A DNA stretch of 64,000 bases, taken from Haliclystus octoradiatus. Lineage: Eukaryota > Cnidaria > Staurozoa > Stauromedusae > Haliclystidae. The position numbers were made by a program, and so were the translations under genes. Shown piece by piece: positions 15,401 to 24,700 of this stretch. The notes below the pieces were generated by a model that saw nothing but the letters and a program-made list of their open reading frames with translations, had not been told where the DNA came from and searched no databases. Within the stretch, counting starts at the first letter, position 1; every line of letters starts with the position of its first letter. The DNA is taken from positions 20,801,344-20,865,343 of the forward strand of contig OU744449.1 in the NCBI GenBank assembly GCA_916610825.1. The letters run 5' to 3'.

Positions 15401-15473
15401 CTGGTCGATCTGAAAAATTACACTGACGTCCAAATTCATTTCTTTTCTTAGTATAAACATAAACAATCTCCAT
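437..15473 (-). CDS. DNAI2: Dynein axonemal intermediate chain 2, outer arm (13 exons, 606 aa)
   Basis: WD-repeat intermediate chain at the base of ciliary outer dynein arms. Exons, in coding order: 15291-15473, 13384-13545, 11549-11667, 9996-10138, 8616-8729, 8123-8227, 6735-7009, 5368-5421, 4652-4695, 4057-4192, 2035-2181, 1109-1200, 437-683. All introns are GT-AG and the phases agree throughout, giving 1821 bp and 606 residues; the human protein is about 605. The start [15 protein letters not shown] matches the conserved DNAI2 N-terminus. Further landmarks are [71 protein letters not shown] then IWSED, and GTTTLLE. The C-terminus is acidic and charged. No break is seen, so the gene looks functional. 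The last exon could instead splice at a GT at 462-463, but reading through gives a stop after 8 more codons. Expression is probably limited to ciliated cells. Confidence 0.96.
748..776. repeat. Fragment of the GTTCATGAAC palindromic repeat (DNAI2 intron 12)
   Basis: Contains CCCCTGTG followed by CAGTTCATGAACTCAG, which is one end of the repeat family described at 6124-6318. The rest of the copy is missing or too diverged to follow. Confidence 0.4.
1889..2018. repeat. GTTCATGAAC palindromic repeat, copy 1 (DNAI2 intron 11)
   Basis: Begins with CCCCCTGCGAGG and ends with GAACTGTTTTTCGCAAGG, which are inverted versions of each other. The interior carries several TTCATGAAC palindromes. It stops 16 bp from the end of exon 11 (2035), so it lies almost against the splice donor. 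Confidence 0.75.
2303..3133. mobile_element. Non-autonomous Tigger/pogo-like DNA transposon, 831 bp
   Basis: Inverted ends begin CAGTCCAACTCGGTTAATGT on the left and close with GGATATTAACCAAGTTCGACTG on the right, each flanked by TA. That is the Tc1/mariner-type target duplication. Shorter internal copies of the GGATATTAA motif occur near both ends. No transposase reading frame is visible. It sits in DNAI2 intron 10 and is related to the 169-bp copy at 10509. Family assignment rests on the end sequence and TA flanks only. Confidence 0.65.
4296..4407. repeat. GTTCATGAAC palindromic repeat, copy 2 (DNAI2 intron 9)
   Basis: Starts with CCCCTGCGAAAAACAGTTC and has four to five TTCATGAAC-type palindromes. 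The right end is degenerate (CTGTTTGCCGG). A run of looser matches continues to about 4500. Confidence 0.7.
5104..5303. repeat. GTTCATGAAC palindromic repeat, copy 3 (DNAI2 intron 8)
   Basis: The left end is degraded. The right end GAACTGTTTTCACAGGGG is intact. The interior contains repeated TTCATGAAC and a GACCATTTAGCG block typical of the family. Confidence 0.65.
5457..5614. repeat. Foldback element with inverted ends, 158 bp (DNAI2 intron 7)
   Basis: The ends TTGACGACCTAGATG and CATCTAGGTTGTCAA are inverted repeats with one mismatch. The complementarity extends inward through CATGATTG/CAATCATG. No coding potential. Probably a small non-autonomous DNA transposon. Confidence 0.6.
6124..6318. 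repeat. GTTCATGAAC palindromic repeat, copy 4, near full length (DNAI2 intron 7)
   Basis: One of the best-preserved copies, 195 bp. The left end CCCCTGCTAAAAATAGTTC pairs with the right end GATCTGTTTTCACAGGGG. Between them are about eight TTCATGAAC-type palindromes, separated by a conserved block that reads as CCAAATTTTCATGAAC on one side and, inverted, as an AATTGG-CCATTTAAC-like block on the other. It looks like a palindromic non-autonomous element, but no target duplication is evident. Confidence 0.75.
7077..7210. repeat. GTTCATGAAC palindromic repeat, copy 5 (DNAI2 intron 6)
   Basis: The left end CCCCTGCGAAAAAATTGA is clear and the right end GAACTGTTTTCACAGCAG is slightly changed. The internal palindromes are mutated. 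Confidence 0.6.
7475..7658. repeat. GTTCATGAAC palindromic repeat, copy 6 (DNAI2 intron 6)
   Basis: Left end lost. The interior holds the inverted pair AATGGCCCCAAATTTTCATG and TGAAAATTGGGGCCATTT. The right end is GACTGTTTTTTGCAGGG. This is the second copy in the same intron. Confidence 0.7.
9190..9252 (-). repeat. tRNA-like sequence (possible SINE head or tRNA pseudogene)
   Basis: On the minus strand an A-box-like TAGTGTAATTCG is followed about 40 bp later by a B-box-like GGGTTAAATCC. The stems needed for a working tRNA are not convincing. It abuts the repeat copy that starts at 9253. Confidence 0.3.
9253..9432. repeat. GTTCATGAAC palindromic repeat, copy 7 (DNAI2 intron 4)
   Basis: Left end CCCCTGTGAAAAACAGTTCC, right end GAACTGTTATTCACAAGGG. 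The interior includes tandem GTTCATGA motifs and an AATTGGGGCCATTTAGCG block. A much more decayed piece of the same type lies near 9880-9945 in the same intron. Confidence 0.72.
10509..10677. mobile_element. Tigger/pogo-like MITE, 169 bp (DNAI2 intron 3)
   Basis: Flanked on both sides by TA. The ends begin CAGTCAAACCTCAATTAATA and close with GATATTAAGCAACTTTGACTG, which are inverted repeats. It is too short to code for a transposase. The ends match the 831-bp element at 2303, suggesting one family. Confidence 0.7.
10712..10822. repeat. GTTCATGAAC palindromic repeat, copy 8 (DNAI2 intron 3)
   Basis: Left end CTGCGAAAAAATTG, right end GAACGCAGGGG. The interior holds GTTCATGAACAGTTCATGA. Confidence 0.65.
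11439..11541. repeat. GTTCATGAAC palindromic repeat, copy 9 (DNAI2 intron 3)
   Basis: Short copy. The ends CCCCTGCGAAAACAGTTC and GACTATTTTTCGCATGGG are inverted. It finishes only 7 bp before exon 3 (11549), next to the splice donor. Two very degraded pieces of the family lie in the neighbouring intron 2 at about 11876-11935 and 12218-12280. Confidence 0.68.
12920..13075 (+). repeat. LTR-like or leader-like fragment related to the BEL 5' region (DNAI2 intron 2)
   Basis: An ACCGATGTAAG donor-like motif is followed about 110 bp later by TTTAGTGAATT, then an ACAG and an ATAATCTCAGTCA block. The same motifs, in the same order and similar spacing, occur at 44040-44180, just upstream of the BEL gag. 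Upstream, at 12811-12925, is a short arginine-rich open stretch ([14 protein letters not shown]) of unknown meaning. I read this as a fragment of a BEL-type element, perhaps a solo LTR with leader, but its borders are unclear. Confidence 0.35.
13212..13342. repeat. GTTCATGAAC palindromic repeat, copy 10 (DNAI2 intron 2)
   Basis: CCCC at the left and AACTTTTTTACAGAGG at the right are degenerate ends. The interior has CCAATTTTCATGAACGGTTC and a GGTCATTTAACATTTG block. It ends 42 bp from exon 2. Confidence 0.65.
13755..14003. repeat. GTTCATGAAC palindromic repeat, copy 11, expanded (DNAI2 intron 1)
   Basis: The longest copy, 249 bp. It contains more than ten TTCATGAAC-type palindromes, several in direct tandem with an 11-bp step (GTTCATGAACA). 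A large inverted pair is centred on TGAAATTGTCC / GGGCAATTTCACG. Ends are GTGCGAAAAAAA and TTTTTTTCGCGGGGG. Confidence 0.75.
14055..14226. mobile_element. hAT-like MITE with CAGGGTCTGACA ends, 172 bp
   Basis: Left end CAGGGTCTGACAAAA and right end TTTTGTCAGACACTG are inverted. No open reading frame. Related CAGGGTCCG or CAGTGTCTG ends occur near 22289, 22415, 24470, 26513-26610 and 59948, so the family is dispersed. I could not find a clear target duplication. Confidence 0.5.
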
Positions 15474-15764
15474 TATGGTGTATTAATTCGTGACTATAAT
15501 AGCTAAACCCAAAAGAAAACAAGCAATATAACCGCCATTATGTTGTCACGGACTACACATAGCTTTGCAGCCGCTGACATTAATTTTTGTCTGTCAGTTA
15601 CACCTCATCCGGGAGTTTTAGAGAGATCCCTTGATGCCACGCGGCCCGCGGCATGACTTACATGGCGGGAGAAGCAAGAAACATTACAGTGAAGCAGTAA
15701 ACTTATTTAGTCTTAATTTATTGTTTTTAACACACATTTTAGCTCTAGCTTTTGTGATTGAGAT
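15474..15764. promoter_or_regulatory. Head-to-head promoter interval between DNAI2 and ZNF207/BuGZ
   Basis: Only 291 bp separate the two divergent start codons. The interval is locally more GC-rich than its surroundings (an all-G/C stretch near 15643). It contains two YY1-like motifs in opposite orientation, CCGCCATTATG at 15532 and ACATGGCGGG at 15660. There is no obvious TATA box. A TTTTAG acceptor-like site lies about 22 bp upstream of the BuGZ ATG, so the 5' end of that mRNA might be made by cis- or trans-splicing. Promoter function is inferred from position and motifs. Confidence 0.55.
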
Positions 15765-18700
15765 ATGGGAAGGAAAAAAAAGAAGCCGATGAAGCCATGG
15801 TGCTGGTATCTTTTCACATTATTTGGTTTAACGCTAGATAATTTGATATTTAAGGCCCAATTCCATTACTTCTACTCCGATTGTTTCAAGCTCTGGCACC
15901 CTATAGTTATTTACTTTCTTTTAAAATCTATATTAGGTCATTATAAACAATACGCTCTAATATACTCTATGATTTCATTTTGACTGGTTAAAATAGCAAT
16001 GAAACACAGTTACCATTATAGGCCAGTGTTTTGTTTGTTTTGATGAGGCCCCAATAACACTAACAGATACAGGTGTAGCCAAGTCATGTGTAGCTGGGCA
16101 GGCCATAGTTATAATCCTAAGTCCCATAAAAGGGTATGCCTACCGTGTAGCCTACTTACCGAATAACTTACAGATTGATATTGTACTGATTGGCTTTATT
16201 TGTAACAGACAGGGTTTGTAAAGACATGGTCGGAGCCCTCATTTTTGCAACATATATGTTGTGATAATACTGGATTTATTTGGCCAACTTCCCAGCATTT
16301 AGCATCTAGTCAACACAGGCAATAAATGTTGTGAAAAGGATGGCTTCATTTGACCACCTAGTCAGTAAATGTTTGTCTTGTATTATGCTGGCAAAATGTT
16401 GTTGGTCACTTTTAAAATGATGCCAACTTTGTTTCAATGTTTTGAATATGATGGCTTTGTTTGTCCACATCGAACATCTGTTTGCTAACATTTGAGACGT
16501 TTGTCAGTTAGCATCCGGAAGTTTTCAGAGCGATACCTAGATGTCATGAGCCTGCAGCAACCTGTCACGAAAATAACAAAGAAAAGTAAAAAAACGTACC
16601 ATAAACACCTGTGCAGACCAACCTTATGTTTGATTTGTTAAAAGGAAATGCCTGCATGTGGCATACAACGATGAAAACATACAACATTAAACTATCTCAT
16701 TCCAGTACCGATGTTGTAAAATGCTAGCTTCATTTGACTACCATTCGTCAACACCTGCTGTCAATATTGTGAAATTGGCAAGTGCTGACTTTATTGGGCT
16801 ACCTTGCCAGCCTTTTTGCAACATCAATCGTCAGTGCTGGCCAAATAAAGCCAGCATTTTCACACCATATGTGCATAAATTTTGCTGGCTTCGGTGTGGA
16901 AAACATAGAGTCTATTCCATCTTCATATATACATTGTTTGATATTTGTTCTTCGTTTTTGCTGTTATCTGCCTAATTCATTTGAACACAGGCAATCATGC
17001 ATTGAGATTCTCTCTGATGTGACTTTTGTGTTAACTGACTTAACCTGTTATAAGGTATTGCAATAGGGAGTTTGAGGAAGAAAAGATTCTTATACAGCAT
17101 CAAAAAGCAAAACATTTCAAATGTCATGTTTGCCATAAAAAACTTTATACTGGCCCTGGCTTAGCCATTCATTGTATGCAAGTACACAAAGAGCCAATAG
17201 CAGCTATACCCAACTCGATCCCCAATCGTGGTGACTCAGAAATTGAAATTTATGGAATGGAAGGAATTCCGGAGAAAGACATGAAAGAGCGAGAAAAGAT
17301 GCTCAAAAATAGGAAAGGTAAGATGATAAAGTATGTGTAGCGTATCTTTCAAGCCATTTTTCATTGAGAAATTGTTGAATAGGCAGGACATTGTTTGATG
17401 CTCAAATACCAGATTAAATTTTTAAATTTATGATGGAAACAAGAGAACAATCTATAAAAAACGCACTCATCATAAATTGTAAACAACATCATTCTTTTTG
17501 AATTCGAATGCTATTGATTTAGAGTTCAATTGCGCAGTTATTCCCATAACAATGTGATCAAGTTTCACACCATCAATCAAGTGACATTTTTAATTGATAC
17601 CCAATGGAAATGACCAAACTTTGAAAAATCTTTAGCAAACGTTTACATTAATATATTATTATACACTGCTCAATAAATAATTATTTATTAGTTTGATTCA
17701 AATGGTCTTTAGTTTGGCTATAGACAATATATCTTCCTACCAATTTTACTTCAGCACCCAGACAACCATGTGGTGTTTGAATTTTAGCAGTTGCATTTAC
17801 CAACTATTACTATTTGAGGAGTTTAGGAGTGAGACGATTATTCTGAAAACAATTTGTCAATCGTTTCACCGATTGTTTTCAAGCTATAAAATTCAAAATA
17901 AATTTCTTCATTCGAAAATGAATCAATTTAATATTTTGATATCTTAATTAAAAAGTTGATATTGCTATTAAAGTACAGTCGCTCTGTTTTGTTTACCTGT
18001 ACATCGTTTTGTAATTCAATATGTAATTCGAAACGTTCGAATGCTTCGTCATGCCACTTGACACCTTCTATTGTTAGACATCTTCTATTTTTATTAAGTG
18101 AAAAAGATAAACACATTCATTACCTTGAACACATTCATTACCTTGAACACATTCATTACCTTGAACACATTCATTACCTTGAACACATTAGCGTTGATGA
18201 ATAAAACATGTGAGCATGATGGAACGAATAATTTTGTTGAGAAAGAAAAAGCGGCCGCCGTGTTTTAATTTGTAGTAAACAGTTTTGAAAATAGTTAAAG
18301 TAGTTTGATGTTTTAAGAATACTTCTACAGTCATTTTATTTTTAACATTTTGGATGAAGCACTTTCAAAGCTCGAAATATATACAAATTATTTACGGGAA
18401 AAAGTTGCTCCGTTGCCCGCTTCGTTGTGTGGGTATGCAAACTTAAAACTTCTGCTATCATCACATTAAAAAAATTGCCCATATTTCAATTTGTTTTAAT
18501 CAGCTAATTGCAGACTTAGCATTTACATATATACTGTAATTTCGTATTATAAACTCATGATCTACGACTATGTGCTCATAGAATCCTGCTCTTTTGTTTC
18601 GATTTGTTCGGATGGGAAGCAATCAGCAAAAACGGATTAATCTACAGATTGTTATGACTAATCGGCATTGAACATCGGTAAATTTCATTATCGTCTCACC

Positions 18701-21700
18701 CGTAGAGGAGTTACTATATTTTAAAGCAGGAAACTGTCTTCTAACTTTTTTTTAAATCATGTTATAAATTAGGCGCTCTATTAAACGCTCTCCAGAATTG
18801 TTCTCTTTTTGACTGAAATTGACACTTGTGTGCCTATTTGCTGTAAATGTTTGTAAAATGATCTAGTCGTAATGATATTTGATTTATTATCTCTTCTTTT
18901 GCTTCGTTCTATCCCTGTTAGCTGATGGAGAGGAAGGTGACGAGGGAGATCCTTCTGCAAAGAAGCCAAAGAAAGACAACAATGCTCAGCCACAAGCAAT
19001 GCCGATGATGATGCAACCAATGGTCGCACCTGTCATGCAAATGATGCCCCAGTATATGCCTGGAATGCCACCAATGCAATTCCAAATGGTTCCAGGAATG
19101 GGAATGCCAGGAAGTAAGGTTACAATATAATCTGTATTGCGGTTCTACAATCTGTGGTAGTTTAGTTCCATAAAAATTACATGATATATCCTGAAAAACA
19201 TTTATTTAACGCATGACTATATAAAATGTAAAGGCTCCTTTGTTTATGTAAAACGTTTAAACATAGCTCTTAATTAATCCCAATTATTCGTATCAACTGT
19301 CTAATTAATTGATTGTTACGATTTTACAAGTACTTCCTATCAAAACACTTCAAATAGCAACAGGAACAAATACGAGTCATGGTTTGATGGTACACTGCTA
19401 TTTAAGAGATAAAATTAAAGTCGCAACAAAATTATTGCTAAACAGCAACTAAATTTAAAGCAGCAAAAAGGTTAAATCAAGCAACAATATAGTTTTGATT
19501 AGCAACAGAATGTTTATTTCTGCAGATAATAAAACATCCTCTAGCAGGCAACGGAAGTAGTAACTATAAAATCAGAACCGGCAGCAAAGTCAAATTTAGC
19601 AGCAAATCATTTGACATGTCGTAATCCAAGAATTATTGGTTTTGTGTGTATAAGTCACACCTTGATTTTTGAATTGTTTGAGCGTGAAATATGGAAAAAA
19701 TCACTGTAGTTTGAAAATAGTTTTCACATATTTCTAGTAAACTAGTATGTGATGAGAAAATATGCCACTGTTTTTGTGAAATATTCCACAGTCATAGCAA
19801 CAACAATAAAAACAAATCAGCTGATTATTCTTGAATTTTGAAAACCATAAACACCAGAGAAGGAGTAAAGTAAATAGTAATTATCCAGTTTTAAGACAAC
19901 CATTTTTCAATATTGTTCAAATCATTAGATAACAAATCAAATGAACTGTGTAAATTCTTCATTTATAATAAAGTAAAGTTGTTTTTTGATGTTTCACTTA
20001 TTTCTAAAATTGAAAAGTGAAAAGATTCCAGCATGTTATCTATGTCTTACTACGCATGCATTGTAAAACAAGAAAAGAGATAGTGATGGGTCGATCCAGT
20101 TTTTTTGGGGATCGATGAATCGAAGAGAAGAATCGATTAATCGTAATAAAACAATAGTTCTATTGTTTTCCGAGTTTTTTACTTCATCAGAGACTGAAAG
20201 TTTGAAAAAAGTTTTTAAGGCTTTTGTATTTCATTTCTTCGAAAATTATTCATCATAAGGTTTGCATCAATGGCCTTTCCTCTATCAAATCAAAATGAAC
20301 TCATTTCAAATATGTTTGTGAGAATTCTATTATGTTATTTTTTTATTTCAATATGAATTTTTTCAGTCGTGTGTTTTTGTTTTTCGTATAAACGCTAGTA
20401 TATTTCGATTTCGATGCCATTTTCTTCATTGAAAAAAATAGAATAACATGCAAATATTGGATCAAATTAATTATTCCAAAATAAACTGTGTTTATGTTTA
20501 GATTTAAGAGCATACATTTGAATGGCTTGAATTAAAATAATAAACTTTTCCTATCCCGACGTGTTTTCAGACATGTTTTTATCATAATGCTGGAAAGGTG
20601 ATGACCTCTTTTTGATAACAATAGACACTATCAAAAATGGTGTCAAATGGCGTGGCAAATAATTATTGGAGTTGAATTACAATGCTTCGCGATGTAAACA
20701 AACATTAAACGACCTATTCAAAGAACGCTTTATTGCGAAGAAATATTTCAAAGAAGCTTTGTTTTCAACAAATGAGATCTACATTTAGAAAGAACAGAAC
20801 ACAATATAAATAATAAACTATTTTATTGTACAAAAAGACCCTAAAGAAACAATAAGTTTTTATTACGATTTATCGATTCACAATTTCATAATCGATTCAC
20901 GAAAAAATAATCGATTAATCGATGAATCGTACCCATCACTAAAAAGAGGTTTGTGTTTCTTATTTTGGTGTATAAGTCGCACCACGGTTTTGAAGAACAA
21001 CATTTTTACTTTGAAGTGCGATTTATATGCGCTGGATTACGGTATGGAGAATGTGTTTAAATGCGTTTCTAAGTCAGACAAAGGAAGCAGTTGTATCCTT
21101 ACAGTTTTTGATTTATTAAACATGATTTGGTTAAAACTATCCACACACAAAAACATAATTGTTTGTAGTATAGGGATAACACGGTTGCTTTGATCAAGAC
21201 AGACGGTTGTTATGGAAATATATTTCCCGAATATTTTTTTCTATCCTTACATGTCACTGTTGCGTTTTTGCATAGCGTGACTCTTTCCCCGTCAAAATTG
21301 GCCTTGAACATGGTATTTTGGAGATTCTCCTGTCCCACTTGAAACCAAAAAGGAACAAAATTATTCACATTGTGTTTATATTATCTAAGTGTTGATGCAA
21401 GTAGAAGTCTCTTTGTTTTATAATTTTTCTTACCTTTACTGTTGGCAAACATCAATAGAGTGCTTGGTGCAGATATGTAGAACAGTATGGATATGAATTC
21501 AAAAGACTAGACACTGCCTCTGTTACTCAGAGTTTTGAGCGATAGCGCTCATCAGACGGTATTTATTCATCATTTATTTATTAATTTGTGTATTCGTGAA
21601 TAAATACCGTCTGTTGAGCGCTATCGCCTATCGTGCAAAATTCTGAGTTATAATGACAACGTCTAGTCTTTTATCTGCTCCTTATTTGCTGCGGTAAAAA

Positions 21701-24700
21701 CAATAAATTGTTGTTGAATTATTTTTCTGCTGATAAAATTGATTAGTTGTTCATTGAACAAAAGTTATGCTTCTTATCAATTTACTTCACATATTAATTA
21801 ATCAGCCTCCTGAATAGTGAATTTTGCTAATTTTTTGCAAAACTAACTGTTTTCTGTGTGACTTTGTTGTTTATATCCATTGATTTGTATTTATAACTGT
21901 TATTATTGATCACCATCATATGGTAACTAATTTATTTTTATAAAAAGCTTCTTTGGTGTTGATTTGATAAGAAAAGTCAACAAAAAAAAAATTTAATTTA
22001 AAGAAAATTTTTGTTGACTTTTCTTATCTCATCAACTAATTTATTATGATTGCTTTATACTCAAATATTAAATTGTTGTATTCATTTCATCAGTGCCTGG
22101 TATGCCACCTATGATGCATCCTGGGTAAGTATTGTGTTTTATTTATTTCTATTTTAATGTCTTAACATTGTATTGTTCCGTTCAAATCATGGAAGTTTGG
22201 TTCTATTCCGATGTTATCACATTCTTGAAGTTTCCTTCCTTTTTACACCAAAAATGTTAAATTGTTAATAGCTATTCTTTGTTATAAACAGGGTCCGGCA
22301 ATAGCAGGAAGAATAGGTTAAAGCAAATTCAGAAGAAAAAGTTTTTTTTTTATGAATTGTTGGTCAAACTTGAACAAAAAATTAGGAAGAAAATGTTGAA
22401 ATGCCTTTAAAACAGGGTCCGATAAACCCAGGGATCCTAGCTCCCGCAAGAGTTGTCAAAAAATCCGAAACTGCTCCATATGTTTGCTGCTAAATGTACA
22501 GAAAAACTGATTATTGTAAATCTGTTTTCTGAAGCAGAATAGTAATTTCTTAAACTGATAACCAAAATGTTATTTATTTTCAAGCGAATAGAAAACAAAG
22601 CTTCTTTATTTATTCCTGCATAATTAACGACAGTTTGTTCAATTGAATGGACATGTTTTGTTTACATCGCGAAGCATTGTAATTCAATTCCAGTTAATTT
22701 TCACCATGCCATTTGATACCCTATTACATTGTCTAGCCTACTGTTCTTATGAAAAGGTTAAAAGTTATCACATTTTCAGCGCAATGAAAAAACATATGAA
22801 AACACTTTGATAAGTTTTTGTGTCCTAGAGACTAACAACAATGAAAGGACTCTTTTTGACTGAATTAATAACAAATATCTGCAAAATCATGTATATTAGA
22901 AGAAGATTCAGGGCTTTGACTGACCCACACGGATGCTCCCCATATTTTTAATTGAACACAAACACTTGTAAAACTCTGTTTCCAATTCTTTAAAGATGTA
23001 AATGTAAGTATATAATCAAGTTGACTTAAAATTATCAAACAATCATGGCAATAAATCAATGTGTTTTGTGACTGATCTTTGAATGATTCGTGACTCTCCC
23101 ACAAGTCTCAAAAGCATTTGTGACTGACCTATACGTTTTGCACAAAAACAGCATTTAATCTAAATAACGAGGATAATTGAAAAATCTTTTCTCCTTCGAA
23201 AACGACAAAATCGAAAGCACGCCTCCTAATATCAACAACAGCGACGATAGAATTAGCATGTGGTGAGAAGTGTCCAATTCCAGCGGACATGCAAACACGC
23301 GGCTTATTTGTTATTATGACCCTTGCGGTATTTTTTAACTGCCGACACTTGCGCTCGCATCGTAAATGACCATAGCAAATTTTCTGTGATTCAATCACTT
23401 CGATTTAATGTAAGAGGTTTACGAAAAGGCCTCTGTTTCCCACCAAAAATACTAATTAGTAGCCAACTAATTTGCATCTGAAAGAATTTTTCAATCAGAC
23501 TTTCAAATTTTTCGCGATTGCATGAAAGCGCTTCGAGAGGATTGAAACATAAATGTAATTTTGAGGTAAAATACACTCGTAATTCAAACTTTATCCTACA
23601 TAACATGCGATATTAATTGATTTTCATATTATTTATAGTTAAATAGCCCGATCAAAATCGTGAAATTTGGAATTTTAGATTGTTGTGATTCTCACAAATT
23701 TTCGAACGGCTACCTCGACGTTCTCTAGAAAACATTGTTTATCTCTAAATTAAAATTTATAGCATTAATAAAACATTCATATTATGATAGTAAAAGTATT
23801 AATTGTGAGGAAAATGTTTAAAATTTGTCTGGATTCCATGTTTTATTTATGACGCTTGTAAAATTTTGTGGATTCACTTCTCATGGAATCACCCAATTAC
23901 AAACACAAACTATGAATAAGGAATAACCTCAACTTTGATATAGTATTTACATTTTATTGATTCTTTTTATGCGGAAAATGGTATCAATATATATACTAGC
24001 GCTTACAGCAAAAACATGTGGTCAGCAAACATACTCAAATTTAAATTTACTTTAAGTAAAATTTTCCTAATGTATTCTGAAACATTGCAATCATTCGCTG
24101 GAAAGTTCACAGGAATATCATTTTTAATCAAATAAATGATGTTACATTTAACATTTTATTAATTTTACTGCATGCATTCGTTTTATTTATTTGATAAAAA
24201 GGTTACTCCTGTGAACTTTCCAGTGAATAAATGAATGATTTACGAAACAAATTTAAACGTACAACTTGTTGTTTTTGAAACATTATCATTTGAACATTCT
24301 GAGAAGTGGATATTAGACTGTTGGTGATTATGCTGAGGAGATTTTTGGTATTCTGGGAAAAAATTCCGAAGAAATTTTGTCAAAAATGTAGGATTCCGGA
24401 AGCAAAAATCTTTTATCGGACCCAGCTGTAGGATTCCATTAGGCTGAACCTTTGTTGCCTGACCCTGGTTATAAGTGTTACTTCAAGATGCAGAAAGATT
24501 TTGTCCGAAAATTACCCTGCTGCTGGTATTATGTATTTTACAACCACATGCTTCTCAAAGGTACATGAAAACTGGATATCCTGCAAGATCCTAGATTTCT
24601 GAAGGCTAGAGGAAACTAAATTTTAAAACCATTTTGTTTTGCTGTTTCTATACTACGATTTTTCTGATAACTTTTCATGACGGGTATTCAAAACAAGGTT

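Noticed and set aside
18111-18190. CRISPR-like spacing of repeats
   Set aside because: The 18-bp units are directly adjacent with no spacers. This is a simple tandem repeat in an animal intron.
22865-23606. Three consecutive minus-strand open frames inside ZNF207 intron 4
   Set aside because: No splice borders that join them in phase, no recognisable motif, and composition close to the intron background.
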